Notes under the pieces: generated by a model
Seen by the model: only the letters and a program-made list of their open reading frames with translations
Database searches by the model: none
What the model was told of the DNA's origin: nothing
In this document: positions 8,873-16,915 of the stretch, in pieces
How the letters are laid out: every line of letters starts with the position of its first letter
How positions within the stretch are numbered: the stretch's first letter is position 1
Made by a program: the position numbers and the translations under genes
Assembly (NCBI GenBank): GCA_016865035.1
Contig: CP018227.1
Location: forward strand, 2,137,501-2,201,500
Length of the DNA: 64,000 nucleotides
Reading direction: 5' to 3'
Origin: Kordiimonadales bacterium IMCC3096
GTDB lineage: Bacteria > Pseudomonadota > Alphaproteobacteria > Minwuiales > Minwuiaceae

Positions 8873-9604
8873 ATGGGCCTCGTAAGCTACGAGACGGAGG
8901 GTGACGTCGCCATCATCACCCTGAACCGGGCAGACAAGTACAATGCCCTTTCCCGCGACCTCGGGGACGAACTGGTCGCCGCCTGGCACCGGTTCCAGGA
9001 CGGGCCGGAACGTGCCGCCGTGCTGACCGGCGCGGGAAAGAACTTCTCGGTCGGTGCGGACCTGTCGGATCCGCCGGAGATCTGGCCCTTCAGCCCCGAT
9101 GTCGGCGTCGCGGTCGACAAGCCCGTGGTGGCGGCGGTCAATGGCACCTGCGTCGGCGGGGCCTTCATCCTGGTGCAGTTCTGCGACCTCTGCATCATGG
9201 CCGATGATGCGCGCTTCATCTATCCGGAGGCGAAGGTGGGCATCTCCGGCGGGCTGATCAGCTCCGTCGCCGCCCGCATCCCGCACAAGATCGCCATGGA
9301 ATTCATGCTGCTGGGGGAGCCGCTGTCGGCGCAGCGCGCCTATGAGGTCGGGCTGGTCAACCGCCTCGTGCCGCAGGCCGAACTGATGGACGTGGCCATG
9401 GACCACGCCCGCCGCCTGGCCGCGATGGCGCCCCTGGTGGTGCGCACGCTGAAACGCCACGTGGCCGCCACACTGCCGAAGGGCCCCTCCGAACTGGCGG
9501 GTCTCGCCCGCCGGGATATCGAGGCGATCCGCACCTCCGACGACTTCACGGAAGGCGGCACGGCCTTCCGCGAAAAGCGCCCGCCGAAGTTCACCGGCAC
9601 CTGA
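8873..9604 (+). CDS. enoyl-CoA hydratase/isomerase (crotonase) family protein
   Basis: The 243-residue crotonase-fold protein shows ITLNRADKYNALS at the N-terminus, the oxyanion loop AGKNFSVGADL, NGTCVGGAFIL and YPEAKVGISGG. The Glu in the YPE motif is present, but the first catalytic Glu of classical hydratases (GGGCE position) is replaced in GGAFIL. It may therefore be an isomerase, a hydrolase or a hydratase with altered chemistry. It is the last gene of the HAD-MaoC operon and is followed by a GC-rich hairpin near 9625-9655 without a U-tract. Confidence 0.8.
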   Translation: MGLVSYETEGDVAIITLNRADKYNALSRDLGDELVAAWHRFQDGPERAAVLTGAGKNFSVGADLSDPPEIWPFSPDVGVAVDKPVVAAVNGTCVGGAFILVQFCDLCIMADDARFIYPEAKVGISGGLISSVAARIPHKIAMEFMLLGEPLSAQRAYEVGLVNRLVPQAELMDVAMDHARRLAAMAPLVVRTLKRHVAATLPKGPSELAGLARRDIEAIRTSDDFTEGGTAFREKRPPKFTGT

Positions 9605-9676
9605 CATGAGGGGGGCTGCACACGGCAGGGGGCGGGACGCGCGCCCGCCCCGTGCCGCCCATGGGACCAAAACCCC

Positions 9677-9705
9677 TTGCAGCCCCGCCCGCCCCCGGCT
9701 ATAGA
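9677..9705 (+). promoter_or_regulatory. sigma-70 promoter of tRNA-Val
   Basis: TTGCAG at 9677-9682 and TATAGA at 9700-9705 are separated by 17 bases, about 38 bases before the mature tRNA. The following discriminator region is GC-rich, as expected for stable RNA promoters under stringent control. Confidence 0.6.
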
Positions 9706-9742
9706 ACCGCCCGCGTCCCAACGTTTCCCACGGGACGCACGG

Positions 9743-9817
9743 GGGCGCGTAGCTCAGTGGGAGAGCACTACGTTGACATCGTAGGGGTCGCTGGTTCAAT
9801 CCCAGCCGCGCCCACCA
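9743..9817 (+). tRNA. tRNA-Val (anticodon GAC)
   Basis: A full cloverleaf is visible. The acceptor stem GGGCGCG pairs with CGCGCCC, and a D-arm contains AGCTCAGTGGGAGAGC. The anticodon stem CTACG/CGTAG encloses loop TTGACAT, which gives anticodon GAC. The T-arm is GCTGG TTCAATC CCAGC, with discriminator A and an encoded CCA. The 3' part of this gene, from the anticodon stem on, is the left attachment repeat of the 10.9 kb element, so the tRNA has been kept functional by the integration. Confidence 0.97.
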
Positions 9818-9820
9818 TTT
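9768..9820 (+). repeat. attL: 53-bp direct repeat of tRNA-Val 3' end
   Basis: Positions 9768-9820 are identical to 20638-20690. The sequences differ immediately outside on both sides (A versus C before, A versus C after). The repeat starts in the anticodon stem and ends three bases past CCA, as is usual for tyrosine-integrase att sites in tRNA genes. Confidence 0.92.
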
Positions 9821-9885
9821 AACTTCATGGAATAAATATAAAAAGTTTTGGTGCGCGGTGACGATCTCCGATCTAGACTCCACCG

Positions 9886-9905
9886 TGTCAGCGCCATGTC
9901 AGCAG
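9886..9905 (+). promoter_or_regulatory. left pair of putative integrase arm-type sites
   Basis: TGTCAGC at 9886-9892 and TGTCAGCAG at 9897-9905 are 11 bases apart, one helical turn. The same pair with the same spacing and orientation occurs at 20492-20511 beside the integrase. Paired short repeats flanking the core are typical arm-binding sites of tyrosine integrases. Confidence 0.5.
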
Positions 9906-10027
9906 AGAGGGCGATTTCATCGTTCATCGTCCCCCGGGCGCATCGGTGGCAGATCGCGCTAGCCGCGCTATATCATCCCTAGGCCGGGATGCTGCGGGAT
10001 CAACGCCACTTTGCAGTGGAGACAACG

Positions 10028-10522
10028 GTGACAGAGACAATGCACGCGAGCGCCGACCGCCAGCCCCGCAACGAACGATTTGCACAGCTCATCGCCGCCG
10101 GGTGGACGCAGAGCGCCGCTTTCCGTGATGTCTGGCCATATGCTCGCGAATGGAAGCCCGAGAGCGTACACACCGCTGCGTCGCGCAAGGCCGCCAAGGT
10201 TGCGCCAAGGGTTGCGGTGATTTCCGCCGAAGCCGCAGCCCAGGCCGGAGTGGCGCTGCAGGACATGATCCGCCAGGCGGACCTCGATCACGCTGTCGCC
10301 CGCGCCTGCCGGAACGCCTCAGCGGCCATCAAGGCGACGACGCTGAAGGCGAAGTTATGCGGATTGCTCGGTGGGGGGGAAGCGCAGAGGCGTGAGGCAA
10401 ACGAAAAAGCCCTGGCGGACCTTCTGGGGATGCTTGATGGCCTCGACCGCCAGGCGGGGCAGACACCCCCCAGGGGGAGGACACCCCAGGGGCCCCAATC
10501 GGCAAGATCTGGCCGGGTTTAG
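10028..10522 (+). CDS. terminase small subunit-like protein
   Basis: The protein has 164 residues if started at GTG 10028, which follows GTGGAGA; ATG 10040 is the alternative. The N-terminal half reads RNERFAQLIAAGWTQSAAFR, then ASRKAAKVAPRVAVISAEAA. This is the helix-turn-helix plus 'asr..kV..Rv' pattern of small terminase subunits, which recognise packaging sites. A helical region follows with AAIKATTLKAKLCGLLGG. The Pro/Arg/Gly-rich end is encoded by the 48-bp sequence repeated at 13855. No large terminase or other phage gene is nearby, so a satellite that redirects helper packaging is an inference. Confidence 0.5.
   Translation: MTETMHASADRQPRNERFAQLIAAGWTQSAAFRDVWPYAREWKPESVHTAASRKAAKVAPRVAVISAEAAAQAGVALQDMIRQADLDHAVARACRNASAAIKATTLKAKLCGLLGGGEAQRREANEKALADLLGMLDGLDRQAGQTPPRGRTPQGPQSARSGRV
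10448..10495 (+). repeat. 48-bp direct repeat, copy 1
   Basis: Identical to 13855-13902 in the same orientation, 3,407 bases apart. It contains CCCCCCAGGGGG and CCCCAGGGG palindromes and encodes the C-terminal tail of the terminase-like protein. Copy 2 abuts the truncated end of the IS5-family element. Confidence 0.9.
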
Positions 10523-10636
10523 GGGTCCCAGCCTCTCTAGTCCCCGCTAAGATTTCGAGGGGTTGTCAATCGCCTTGGACAACCTGACACTCTTCCCCCG
10601 TCGAAACGGGAGCTTTGCAGTCGCAGAAGGCACGCA

Positions 10637-11284
10637 ATGATCATCCTTACTAGAGTGGTCGTCCTGCTGCCGATCCTGCTTTGGCAGGCTGCGGTCGCCG
10701 AAGAGATCGTCGGCCGGGTATCCGTGACGGATGGTGATACCGTCGTTATCCACGGCGAACGTATCCGGCTGCATGGCATCGACGCAGCAGAGAGCGCTCA
10801 GACATGCGAGGCAGGGGGCAAGGTTTGGCGCTGCGGTCAACAGGCCAGTCTGGCATTGGCGGAACGGATCGGACATCTGCGGGTTCGCTGTGAGACCTTC
10901 CAGCGCGACCGCTATGGCCGGGTCATTGCTATCTGCCGACAGGGGCAGACTGACCTCAACAGATGGATGGTCCGCAACGGGTGGGCAGTTGCCTATCGTC
11001 GATATTCGACCGACTACGTAGCTGCGGAGAACGAAGCTAGTCAGGCTGGACGGGGGATTTGGCGCGGCCATTTCGTTCCGCCCTGGGACTGGCGGCGAGG
11101 GGATCGTCTAGGTGTGACGTCGCCGTCACGTCCGCCCGCCACATCAACCTCGGGACCAGATCGCGACTGCGGGGACTTCCGCACATGGGTTGAGGCGCAG
11201 TGGTTCTTTGAGGCGGCCGGCCCGGGAGACCCGCATCGGTTGGACGGGGATCGGGACGGGGTCGCCTGTGAGCGGTTGAGGTAG
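10637..11284 (+). CDS. secreted thermonuclease-like nuclease with excalibur domain
   Basis: The 215-residue protein has a signal peptide (about residues 1-21) followed by a staphylococcal-nuclease fold: VSVTDGDTVVIHGERIRLHG with the calcium-binding Asp, GIDAAE, then CETFQRDRYGRVIA with the catalytic Arg/Glu region. Residues ~175-214 form an excalibur domain, with paired Cys and the DGDRDGVACE calcium loop. The protein probably degrades nucleic acid in the periplasm or outside the cell. Such nucleases are frequent cargo of mobile elements. An AGAAGG motif precedes the ATG. Confidence 0.85.
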   Translation: MIILTRVVVLLPILLWQAAVAEEIVGRVSVTDGDTVVIHGERIRLHGIDAAESAQTCEAGGKVWRCGQQASLALAERIGHLRVRCETFQRDRYGRVIAICRQGQTDLNRWMVRNGWAVAYRRYSTDYVAAENEASQAGRGIWRGHFVPPWDWRRGDRLGVTSPSRPPATSTSGPDRDCGDFRTWVEAQWFFEAAGPGDPHRLDGDRDGVACERLR

Positions 11285-11392
11285 TGTTGCGCATACGAGC
11301 AGCGTGGCACCGAGGCACCGAGGCTTGCCTGAGCCAAATCACGGTTCGCTAAAGCCCTCGATTTCGGAAACGCGGATGGTATGCTGTATGGC

Positions 11393-12541
11393 ATGAAAAC
11401 ATTGGTGCTCCTTTCCATTGCTGCGCTGATGGCGCTGAGCACGCTAGCTTCGCCGCGGGAGGACATACCCGCCAATCCATGCGGTTACGCGTCACCCGGT
11501 CCATGTGTCGGCACCGCCGAATGGGGCGCACAGCTTGAGTGGGCAAGCAACCATGGCAGCGCTGAGTATCAATTTTTGATAGGGCGAATTTTCGACTCCG
11601 GTTGGAGTATCGAAGAGGATGATTCCGAGGCGGTGAAGTGGTACCGGCGTGCCGCTGCGAGGGGGCACGCTGCCGCACAATATAACCTTGGTGTTGCCTA
11701 CGACACGGGTGAAGGTGTCGGAGAAGATAAAGTTGAAGCGGTGAAGTGGTATCGGTTAGCTGCTGCCCAAGGCTTTTCGATGGCGCAGCACAACCTCGGT
11801 GTCCTGTACGAGTACGGTGAAGGCGTATCCCAGGACCATGTTGAGGCCGTTGAGTGGTACCGGCTAGCAGCCGCACAAGGTCTCGTCAGGTCGCGATACC
11901 TATTGGGACTGATGTACAAAGACGGCAAAGGTGTTCCGCAGGATTCCACCGAGGCGGCGAGACTGTTTCGGCTCGGTGCAGACCAAGAGCACCGCTCTAG
12001 CCAGTTCCATCTCGCTGGTATGTACTATGTCGGTAACGGTGTCCGGCAGGACTCCACCGAGGCGGCGAGACTGTATCGGTTCGCCGCCCTGCAGGGTCAT
12101 TCAGACGCTCAATACAACCTTGGCGTTATGTCGGAGCACGGACATGGCATTCCGCAGGATTATGACGAAGCGCTGAAGTGGTACCGACTTGCTGCAGAGC
12201 AGGGGCATGCAGGCGCGCAATGGGCCATTGGTCTAATGTACGATTACGGCACTGGCGTCCTGCAGGACTACGCGGAGGCAGTGAAGTGGTATCGGCTCGC
12301 CGCTGAGCAGGGGAATGCTTCCGCGCAGCACAGCCTTGCACTCATGGATTTCCTAGGAAAGGGCGTTCCGCAGGATTTTGTGCGAGCACATGCTTGGGCC
12401 AACCTCGCCGCTGCTAGAGGTTATGCAAAGGGTTACGAACTTCGTGCCTCGATTGCCGAACGCATGACGTCTGCACAGGTCGCAGAGGCACAACGGCGCG
12501 CCCGCGAATGGACCGAGGCGTTTGAGAACCGGAAGCGCTAG
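11393..12541 (+). CDS. secreted Sel1-like repeat (SLR) protein
   Basis: The 382-residue protein has a signal peptide (MKTLVLLSIAALMALSTLA) and then eight consecutive ~36-residue Sel1 repeats, recognisable by A.YNLG..Y..G.GV.QD..EA.KWYRLAAEQG. A short C-terminal helix region with RMTSAQVAEAQRRARE follows, as is common after Sel1 arrays. It is probably a periplasmic scaffold for protein-protein contacts; the partner is unknown. ATG 11393 is preferred over the codon at 11381 because the signal peptide begins there. It is an accessory gene of element 1. Confidence 0.85.
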   Translation: MKTLVLLSIAALMALSTLASPREDIPANPCGYASPGPCVGTAEWGAQLEWASNHGSAEYQFLIGRIFDSGWSIEEDDSEAVKWYRRAAARGHAAAQYNLGVAYDTGEGVGEDKVEAVKWYRLAAAQGFSMAQHNLGVLYEYGEGVSQDHVEAVEWYRLAAAQGLVRSRYLLGLMYKDGKGVPQDSTEAARLFRLGADQEHRSSQFHLAGMYYVGNGVRQDSTEAARLYRFAALQGHSDAQYNLGVMSEHGHGIPQDYDEALKWYRLAAEQGHAGAQWAIGLMYDYGTGVLQDYAEAVKWYRLAAEQGNASAQHSLALMDFLGKGVPQDFVRAHAWANLAAARGYAKGYELRASIAERMTSAQVAEAQRRAREWTEAFENRKR

Positions 12542-12599
12542 CGCCCTGCTGAAAAACTCAGATCAAGCACGTTGCAGGCAACCAGGGAGGGAATGATCA

Positions 12600-13016
12600 A
12601 TGTGGCCGTTCCGGCGGAAGAGAGCCAGCAGGCTTGTTGAAAGCCTGACCTTTCAAGACAATCGATCCTTTTTCGAATATACGTGCCAGTTTGGCCAGAC
12701 ACAATTGGAGAAGGGAAAGGGGGTAGTAGGCATTGTTCTCCAAGACCAAGGCGCACTTGATGATGGAAAGCAACTTGTGGTGGTCCATATCGCAGCAGAT
12801 GATGGAGGTTTCGATACTCTTGCGCCCACCGCCTCAGCAAAAAAAGAAAAACTGCTAGCAGAGGACCTTGTGATTTGGATACCTATAGAGCATCGTGCTG
12901 ATATCGGAGAAGAATTTGGCGACTCGCGATGTGGGTGGGTTGGCATCATAAAAGCAAAAATATCTAATAAGTTGGACATATCCAAGATGTATCCAGAAAT
13001 AATCGCAGAGTACTAA
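12600..13016 (+). CDS. hypothetical protein, AT-rich accessory gene
   Basis: I do not recognise this 138-residue protein. It starts at ATG 12600 after a good GGGAGGG site. The sequence is a mix of strands and acidic loops (VVGIVLQDQG, QLVVVHIAADDGGFDTLAP, LVIWIPIEH) without a signal peptide or membrane segment, so it should be a soluble cytoplasmic protein. Base composition here is far richer in A and T than in the neighbours, and the following 150 bases are AT-rich and empty, which points to recent acquisition inside the element. Confidence 0.6.
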   Translation: MWPFRRKRASRLVESLTFQDNRSFFEYTCQFGQTQLEKGKGVVGIVLQDQGALDDGKQLVVVHIAADDGGFDTLAPTASAKKEKLLAEDLVIWIPIEHRADIGEEFGDSRCGWVGIIKAKISNKLDISKMYPEIIAEY

Positions 13017-13175
13017 AATATAAAGAACTAAACAGATAACCAAATTTAACAAGGTATTTCGTTCGCAACAAAGATTGTCGGATTCACTTTTCGATTTATT
13101 TAGGTTTATTTTTGGGTACTGCCCATAAGAACGGATTTCGCCGCCCATCGGCGATGTTCCAGGGCTGAGACTCAA

Positions 13176-13854
13176 TCATAGCCAGAATGCGACGAGGACG
13201 GCGATTGCGACAGCGGACAGGAAGTTTCTGGCCAGCTTGTCGTAGCGTGTGTGAACGCGTCGAAAGTCCTTGATGCGGCAGAACGCATTCTCGATCAGGT
13301 GACGCTCGCGATAGCGCTGCTTGTCGTAGACGATCCGGCGCTTTCTGTTGATGCGCCCCGGAATGACGGGAACGATACCGCTCTGGCGAAGCTCCCTGCG
13401 GATCGCATTGGCGTCGTACCCCTTGTCGGCGAGCAGCCTTCGGGCACCAGCCAGTCTGTTGAAGAGCAACCTTGCCGCCTTTGCATCCGAGACATTGCCA
13501 GCAGTCAGTTCAAAAGCGTAGGGACGGCCTATCGTGTCGGTGAGCGCGTGGACCTTGGTCGTCTGGCCGCCACGCGAAGGTCCGATCGCCTGCGATTTGG
13601 CCCCCCTTTTCCGCCGCGGGCCGAGCGATGCGCCTTCACATAAGTGCTGTCGATGGCGCTCGAAGTCGGTACTGCGCCAGCCGCAGCCAGGGCCTCCGTC
13701 AGGTCCGTCCAGAAGCGACGGCGTGACCAGCGATTGAAGCGATTGTAGATCGTCGTCGATGGACCGTACTCGACAGGGCAATCGCACCATCGGCAACCTG
13801 TCTTGAGAACATGGATGATACCGGAGATCACCCGACGATCATCGACGCGCCGTG
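13176..13854 (-). mobile_element. 5'-truncated IS5-family insertion sequence
   Basis: Two overlapping frames encode an IS5-type transposase. The first starts abruptly at RVDDRRVISGIIHVLK and runs to the AHRSARGGKGG region; the second continues GAKSQAIGPSRGG to ...AVAIAVLVAFWL at 13176. They join by a -1 shift on AAAAGGGGGG near 13600-13609, as in related elements that use programmed frameshifting. The DDE region (IDSTYVKAH, LLADKGYDANAI, ENAFCRIKDFRR) is present. The N-terminal ~25 codons and the left terminal repeat are missing, replaced by the 48-bp repeat. The likely right end lies just before 13176, around 13160. The copy cannot be autonomous. Confidence 0.8.
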
Positions 13855-13902
13855 CGCCAGGCGGGGCAGACACCCCCCAGGGGGAGGACACCCCAGGGGC
13901 CC
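13855..13902 (+). repeat. 48-bp direct repeat, copy 2
   Basis: Exact copy of 10448-10495. It lies between the truncated IS5-family transposase and the 3' end of the secreted hypothetical gene at 13912. It looks like the scar of an IS-mediated rearrangement rather than a target-site duplication, because it is far too long for one. Confidence 0.9.
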
Positions 13903-13911
13903 AAACCAAGC

Positions 13912-14832
13912 TCACTTGTCATCCGCTCTAGCGCGCAGCGCCTTGACTCGATTTCGGAACGAACTTGATAGGAACGCAAACGTCTCATCAAAAATCGCGT
14001 TGAATTCAGCACTGATAATTTCTCTCCCATCCACAATCCTCGAAACACGCGGCTTCTCTAGGCGTGGGAGCGTTGTTCCAAGAATAGTTTCGCAGTCTCC
14101 AGCGGTCTTATTTCGTGCGATTTCAAAAAACTCCTGTGTCTCGAAATTGAAGCTAAGCTGATTGGTTCGGCATGCGCTACTGTTCATCGAGACAGCATCG
14201 ATTAATTGTCCTTCCCACCGTGTAATCCGATAGGTTTCGTCTGTGAGATCACCGACTTGGTATGTCTGGGACCAAGATTTTTCGTCGGGAAGCTCCATCA
14301 CAATCATGCGATATTTACATGTGCCTTCAGCGCGACTGCAGTCAATCTTGGCGTGGTTGATCGGATAGCCGATTTTTTCATCAATCATCTCAACCGTGCC
14401 CTCCACGATAGCCCAGTTCTCGCCCAAAATGCCGCCGAAGTCGAAGGGGAAGAAACTGACACCGGTCATGTTCAGGCGCGACGCGCGGTATCCGAGCGTG
14501 TGAATCTGCCACACGGTCAGCTTGCCCGTGGGTTCCTCACCCATATCCGCCTGAAACGCGCGCTTTGCGCCCTCATAGTCAGCAAATCCGGGATACATCA
14601 GCGAATTCAAGTTGGCCTGCATGATGAGGTTACCTGCAGGCGATATCGCGAGGTTGGCGGCGCCGCTGAACATCATCGGGACTGAATCTCGCCGCTCGTC
14701 CTCGGACAACGCTAGAAGCTGTTCCGGCAGATAGTCACTATATTTTGCGACGGCATTCTCGTCGGCCTGGGCGAACCCGTTCAAAAAAACCAAGCAGATG
14801 AGAGCTATTTCCAAACATGCACGCGGTTTCAC
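13912..14832 (-). CDS. hypothetical secreted protein
   Basis: I do not recognise this 306-residue protein. It has a signal peptide (residues 1-23, ending GFAQA). The mature part has a segment YEGAKRAFQADMGEEPTGKL that recalls a peptidoglycan-binding-like helical motif ('FQ.d.G...tG.lt'), then a mainly beta-rich region with four spaced cysteines that could form two disulfides. This suggests a periplasmic protein, possibly cell-wall associated. It is downstream of the helicase gene on the same strand, 55 bases away. Confidence 0.6.
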   Translation of the reverse strand: MKPRACLEIALICLVFLNGFAQADENAVAKYSDYLPEQLLALSEDERRDSVPMMFSGAANLAISPAGNLIMQANLNSLMYPGFADYEGAKRAFQADMGEEPTGKLTVWQIHTLGYRASRLNMTGVSFFPFDFGGILGENWAIVEGTVEMIDEKIGYPINHAKIDCSRAEGTCKYRMIVMELPDEKSWSQTYQVGDLTDETYRITRWEGQLIDAVSMNSSACRTNQLSFNFETQEFFEIARNKTAGDCETILGTTLPRLEKPRVSRIVDGREIISAEFNAIFDETFAFLSSSFRNRVKALRARADDK

Positions 14833-14887
14833 AAGGCGAACTCCTTTCCGTCGGGCTAGTGGATCGACTCCAAGCCCGAGAACAAAA

Positions 14888-16915
14888 TTACACCACGCCC
14901 CGGAACACTACCGTCTCGGATATTGCAACATTCCCTAGGTGCTCGACCAACCACCCCTTGGGGTCGGGAACCCGGTCGGGATCGAAGATGGCCTTGCGGC
15001 TCTGCTGTCCCCGGCCTCCCGGCTCCGGCCGGTACACGACTTCGACCGGGTGATTTAGCGTTAATTTCCCTATAAAGATATATTCATAGGGATTTTCACT
15101 CGAAATCACTCGTAGAGCGTAGCGGGCCGCCGCCACGTTCTTGAAGATGTCGGGATAAGCCTTCGCCGCGTCGCCGGGAGAGAGCAGCACAACTCCGGCA
15201 AGCGCCATGCGGTCGACCTTGTTGACCTCCAATTGTTTCCACCGGAAACGCTCATGGACCTCCAGCGGCAGCTGCACGTTTGTCAGGAGGTCTACCTGCA
15301 ACGGGTTGTCCGCCGTCCTGTTGACGCCGCGGCCGCGGCCAATCACCTGGAGCACCTCGGCTTCGCAAATCTGCCAACGCAATCGATCCGTGAAGGGGTC
15401 GGGATGCTTGCCTTGCCTGTCGTACCCCGCAGCGGGTTCAACGGCGCTTCCCGTCAACGCTCCGGCCATCGCCTCCACTTCGGTACTCGGCGGCTGCGGT
15501 CGCCCGATCACGACGATGCAGTCGACGTCGCGGTATACATCCAAGCCGCGGAGGTTGTTGAAGTGATCGATGTCCACGTTGGAAGGCAGGCCTCGCTTTT
15601 CCAGCCGCTCCCTGAGGTCCTTGTAGGTCACGACAAGCAGCCGACCGTACTGCCCCGCACGAAAGTCGATGTACTCTGCCACGCCCTCGGCGTTGCGTCC
15701 CCGTCGCCGACATTCATCCGGCTTCAGGCCAGGACGGTGTAGGACTGCGGACTTTCCGAATGTCCGGTCAACCACCCGCCGCACCCGCTGGTGCGCCATC
15801 GTCGCGTCGCCGTCGAACACTACCTGCAGGTCAGGGAACCATTGCTTCACGATCTCCTCGTCCAGCGTTGCATCCAGAACAAGCGTACGCAGGCAATGGA
15901 GCTCTTTCGCGACGTGCCGCATACCGCGCACCGAAATCACTCCGGTGCCATTCGCGTTCGAGAGTCGCGTCAATCGCCCCGAACGCTCTGGCCCACTGTC
16001 CGAAACAAGGGCCCCCAGCGCCTCCCATATCGCCGCGATGCGACCGATCACGGACGGGGTACGGTCGCCGGCCGCCTCGGCGCTCCTGCGGCACTCCTCG
16101 AGAGACATGTCCGGGCGGATACCGGAATCCGCCTTTCGCATCCATTCCAGGTGGATCGCGGTCGAACAGATCTCCGGCGTGATCCCCGCGTCGAGCGCAG
16201 CGGCGCGCCTGATCGGTCCTTCAGGATGTGCGCGCAACAGCCTAGACAAGCACTCTCGATAGCCCCGGAGTTGGTCACGCGCGACGTTGTCTGTGGCTTC
16301 CCCATTGAGGATCGCGCCGACCGTCGATGGTTCCAGATCGTCCACTGTCACCACCGCGGGCTGCGCGACACCAGACTGCCAGAACGACTCGTCAATGATC
16401 AGATACACAAATCCCTTGCACACGTTCTTCGGCGGGGCGTGCCAGAGGCTTTCATGGGAGGCAATGACGACATCCGCCCTGGCGCATTCGGCCTTCTGTC
16501 GCTGATACCGGCACTCGTCGTAGTGGAGGCAGCGGATTTCGCGCCGCGTTCCGTCCGCGTGCATCGCCCGGACGCTGCAGGCTGCCTGCTCCACTGGGAC
16601 ACCCAGGGTGACAGCCTGCCGAACGCGCGCCAGGTCCCGGCACATCGGCTCATTGGTCTCCGGTTCGCATTGTTCGCGTCCGCGCCAGACTTCGGCCCTG
16701 ACGTCCCCGTCTTCGTTGAACAGGTGAAAAAGCTCGTTCGACAGGCGATGGTTCGGGACCACGATGAGCATTCTGAACGGCAGGCCCGATCCTCTGGCCT
16801 CCCTGATTGCTGACTTCGCAAATTCGACCGTACGGCTTGTCTTGCCAGTTCCGACAGTGACCTTGATCGCCTTCCAGCGGCGTAGCGGGATCGGGTGACT
16901 GTCACCCATCCGCAT
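14888..16915 (-). CDS. SF2-type helicase/ATPase of the element's replication module
   Basis: The 675-residue protein carries a Walker A motif KVTVGTGKTSRT (about residues 18-29), motif Ia VVPNHRLSNEL, a cysteine-rich insert with CLHYDECRYQ, then ADVVIASHESLW and the Walker B LIIDESFW. Later motifs include LVLDATLDEE, RLLVVTYKDL and motif VI QVIGRGRGVNR. It is a DNA helicase, probably unwinding at the element's origin together with the upstream primase. The start overlaps the primase gene by 14 bases, which indicates translational coupling. The cysteines could bind zinc or an Fe-S cluster, which is not provable here. Confidence 0.75.
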   Translation of the reverse strand: MRMGDSHPIPLRRWKAIKVTVGTGKTSRTVEFAKSAIREARGSGLPFRMLIVVPNHRLSNELFHLFNEDGDVRAEVWRGREQCEPETNEPMCRDLARVRQAVTLGVPVEQAACSVRAMHADGTRREIRCLHYDECRYQRQKAECARADVVIASHESLWHAPPKNVCKGFVYLIIDESFWQSGVAQPAVVTVDDLEPSTVGAILNGEATDNVARDQLRGYRECLSRLLRAHPEGPIRRAAALDAGITPEICSTAIHLEWMRKADSGIRPDMSLEECRRSAEAAGDRTPSVIGRIAAIWEALGALVSDSGPERSGRLTRLSNANGTGVISVRGMRHVAKELHCLRTLVLDATLDEEIVKQWFPDLQVVFDGDATMAHQRVRRVVDRTFGKSAVLHRPGLKPDECRRRGRNAEGVAEYIDFRAGQYGRLLVVTYKDLRERLEKRGLPSNVDIDHFNNLRGLDVYRDVDCIVVIGRPQPPSTEVEAMAGALTGSAVEPAAGYDRQGKHPDPFTDRLRWQICEAEVLQVIGRGRGVNRTADNPLQVDLLTNVQLPLEVHERFRWKQLEVNKVDRMALAGVVLLSPGDAAKAYPDIFKNVAAARYALRVISSENPYEYIFIGKLTLNHPVEVVYRPEPGGRGQQSRKAIFDPDRVPDPKGWLVEHLGNVAISETVVFRGVV

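Noticed and set aside
9605-9665. Rho-independent terminator after the crotonase operon
   Set aside because: A strong GC hairpin (GGGGGCGGG/CCCGCCCC) exists near 9625-9655, but no T-run follows.
8408-9883. A 491-codon minus-strand open frame covering MaoC, crotonase and the tRNA
   Set aside because: Both real genes lie on the other strand with clear motifs; part of it is translated antisense tRNA.
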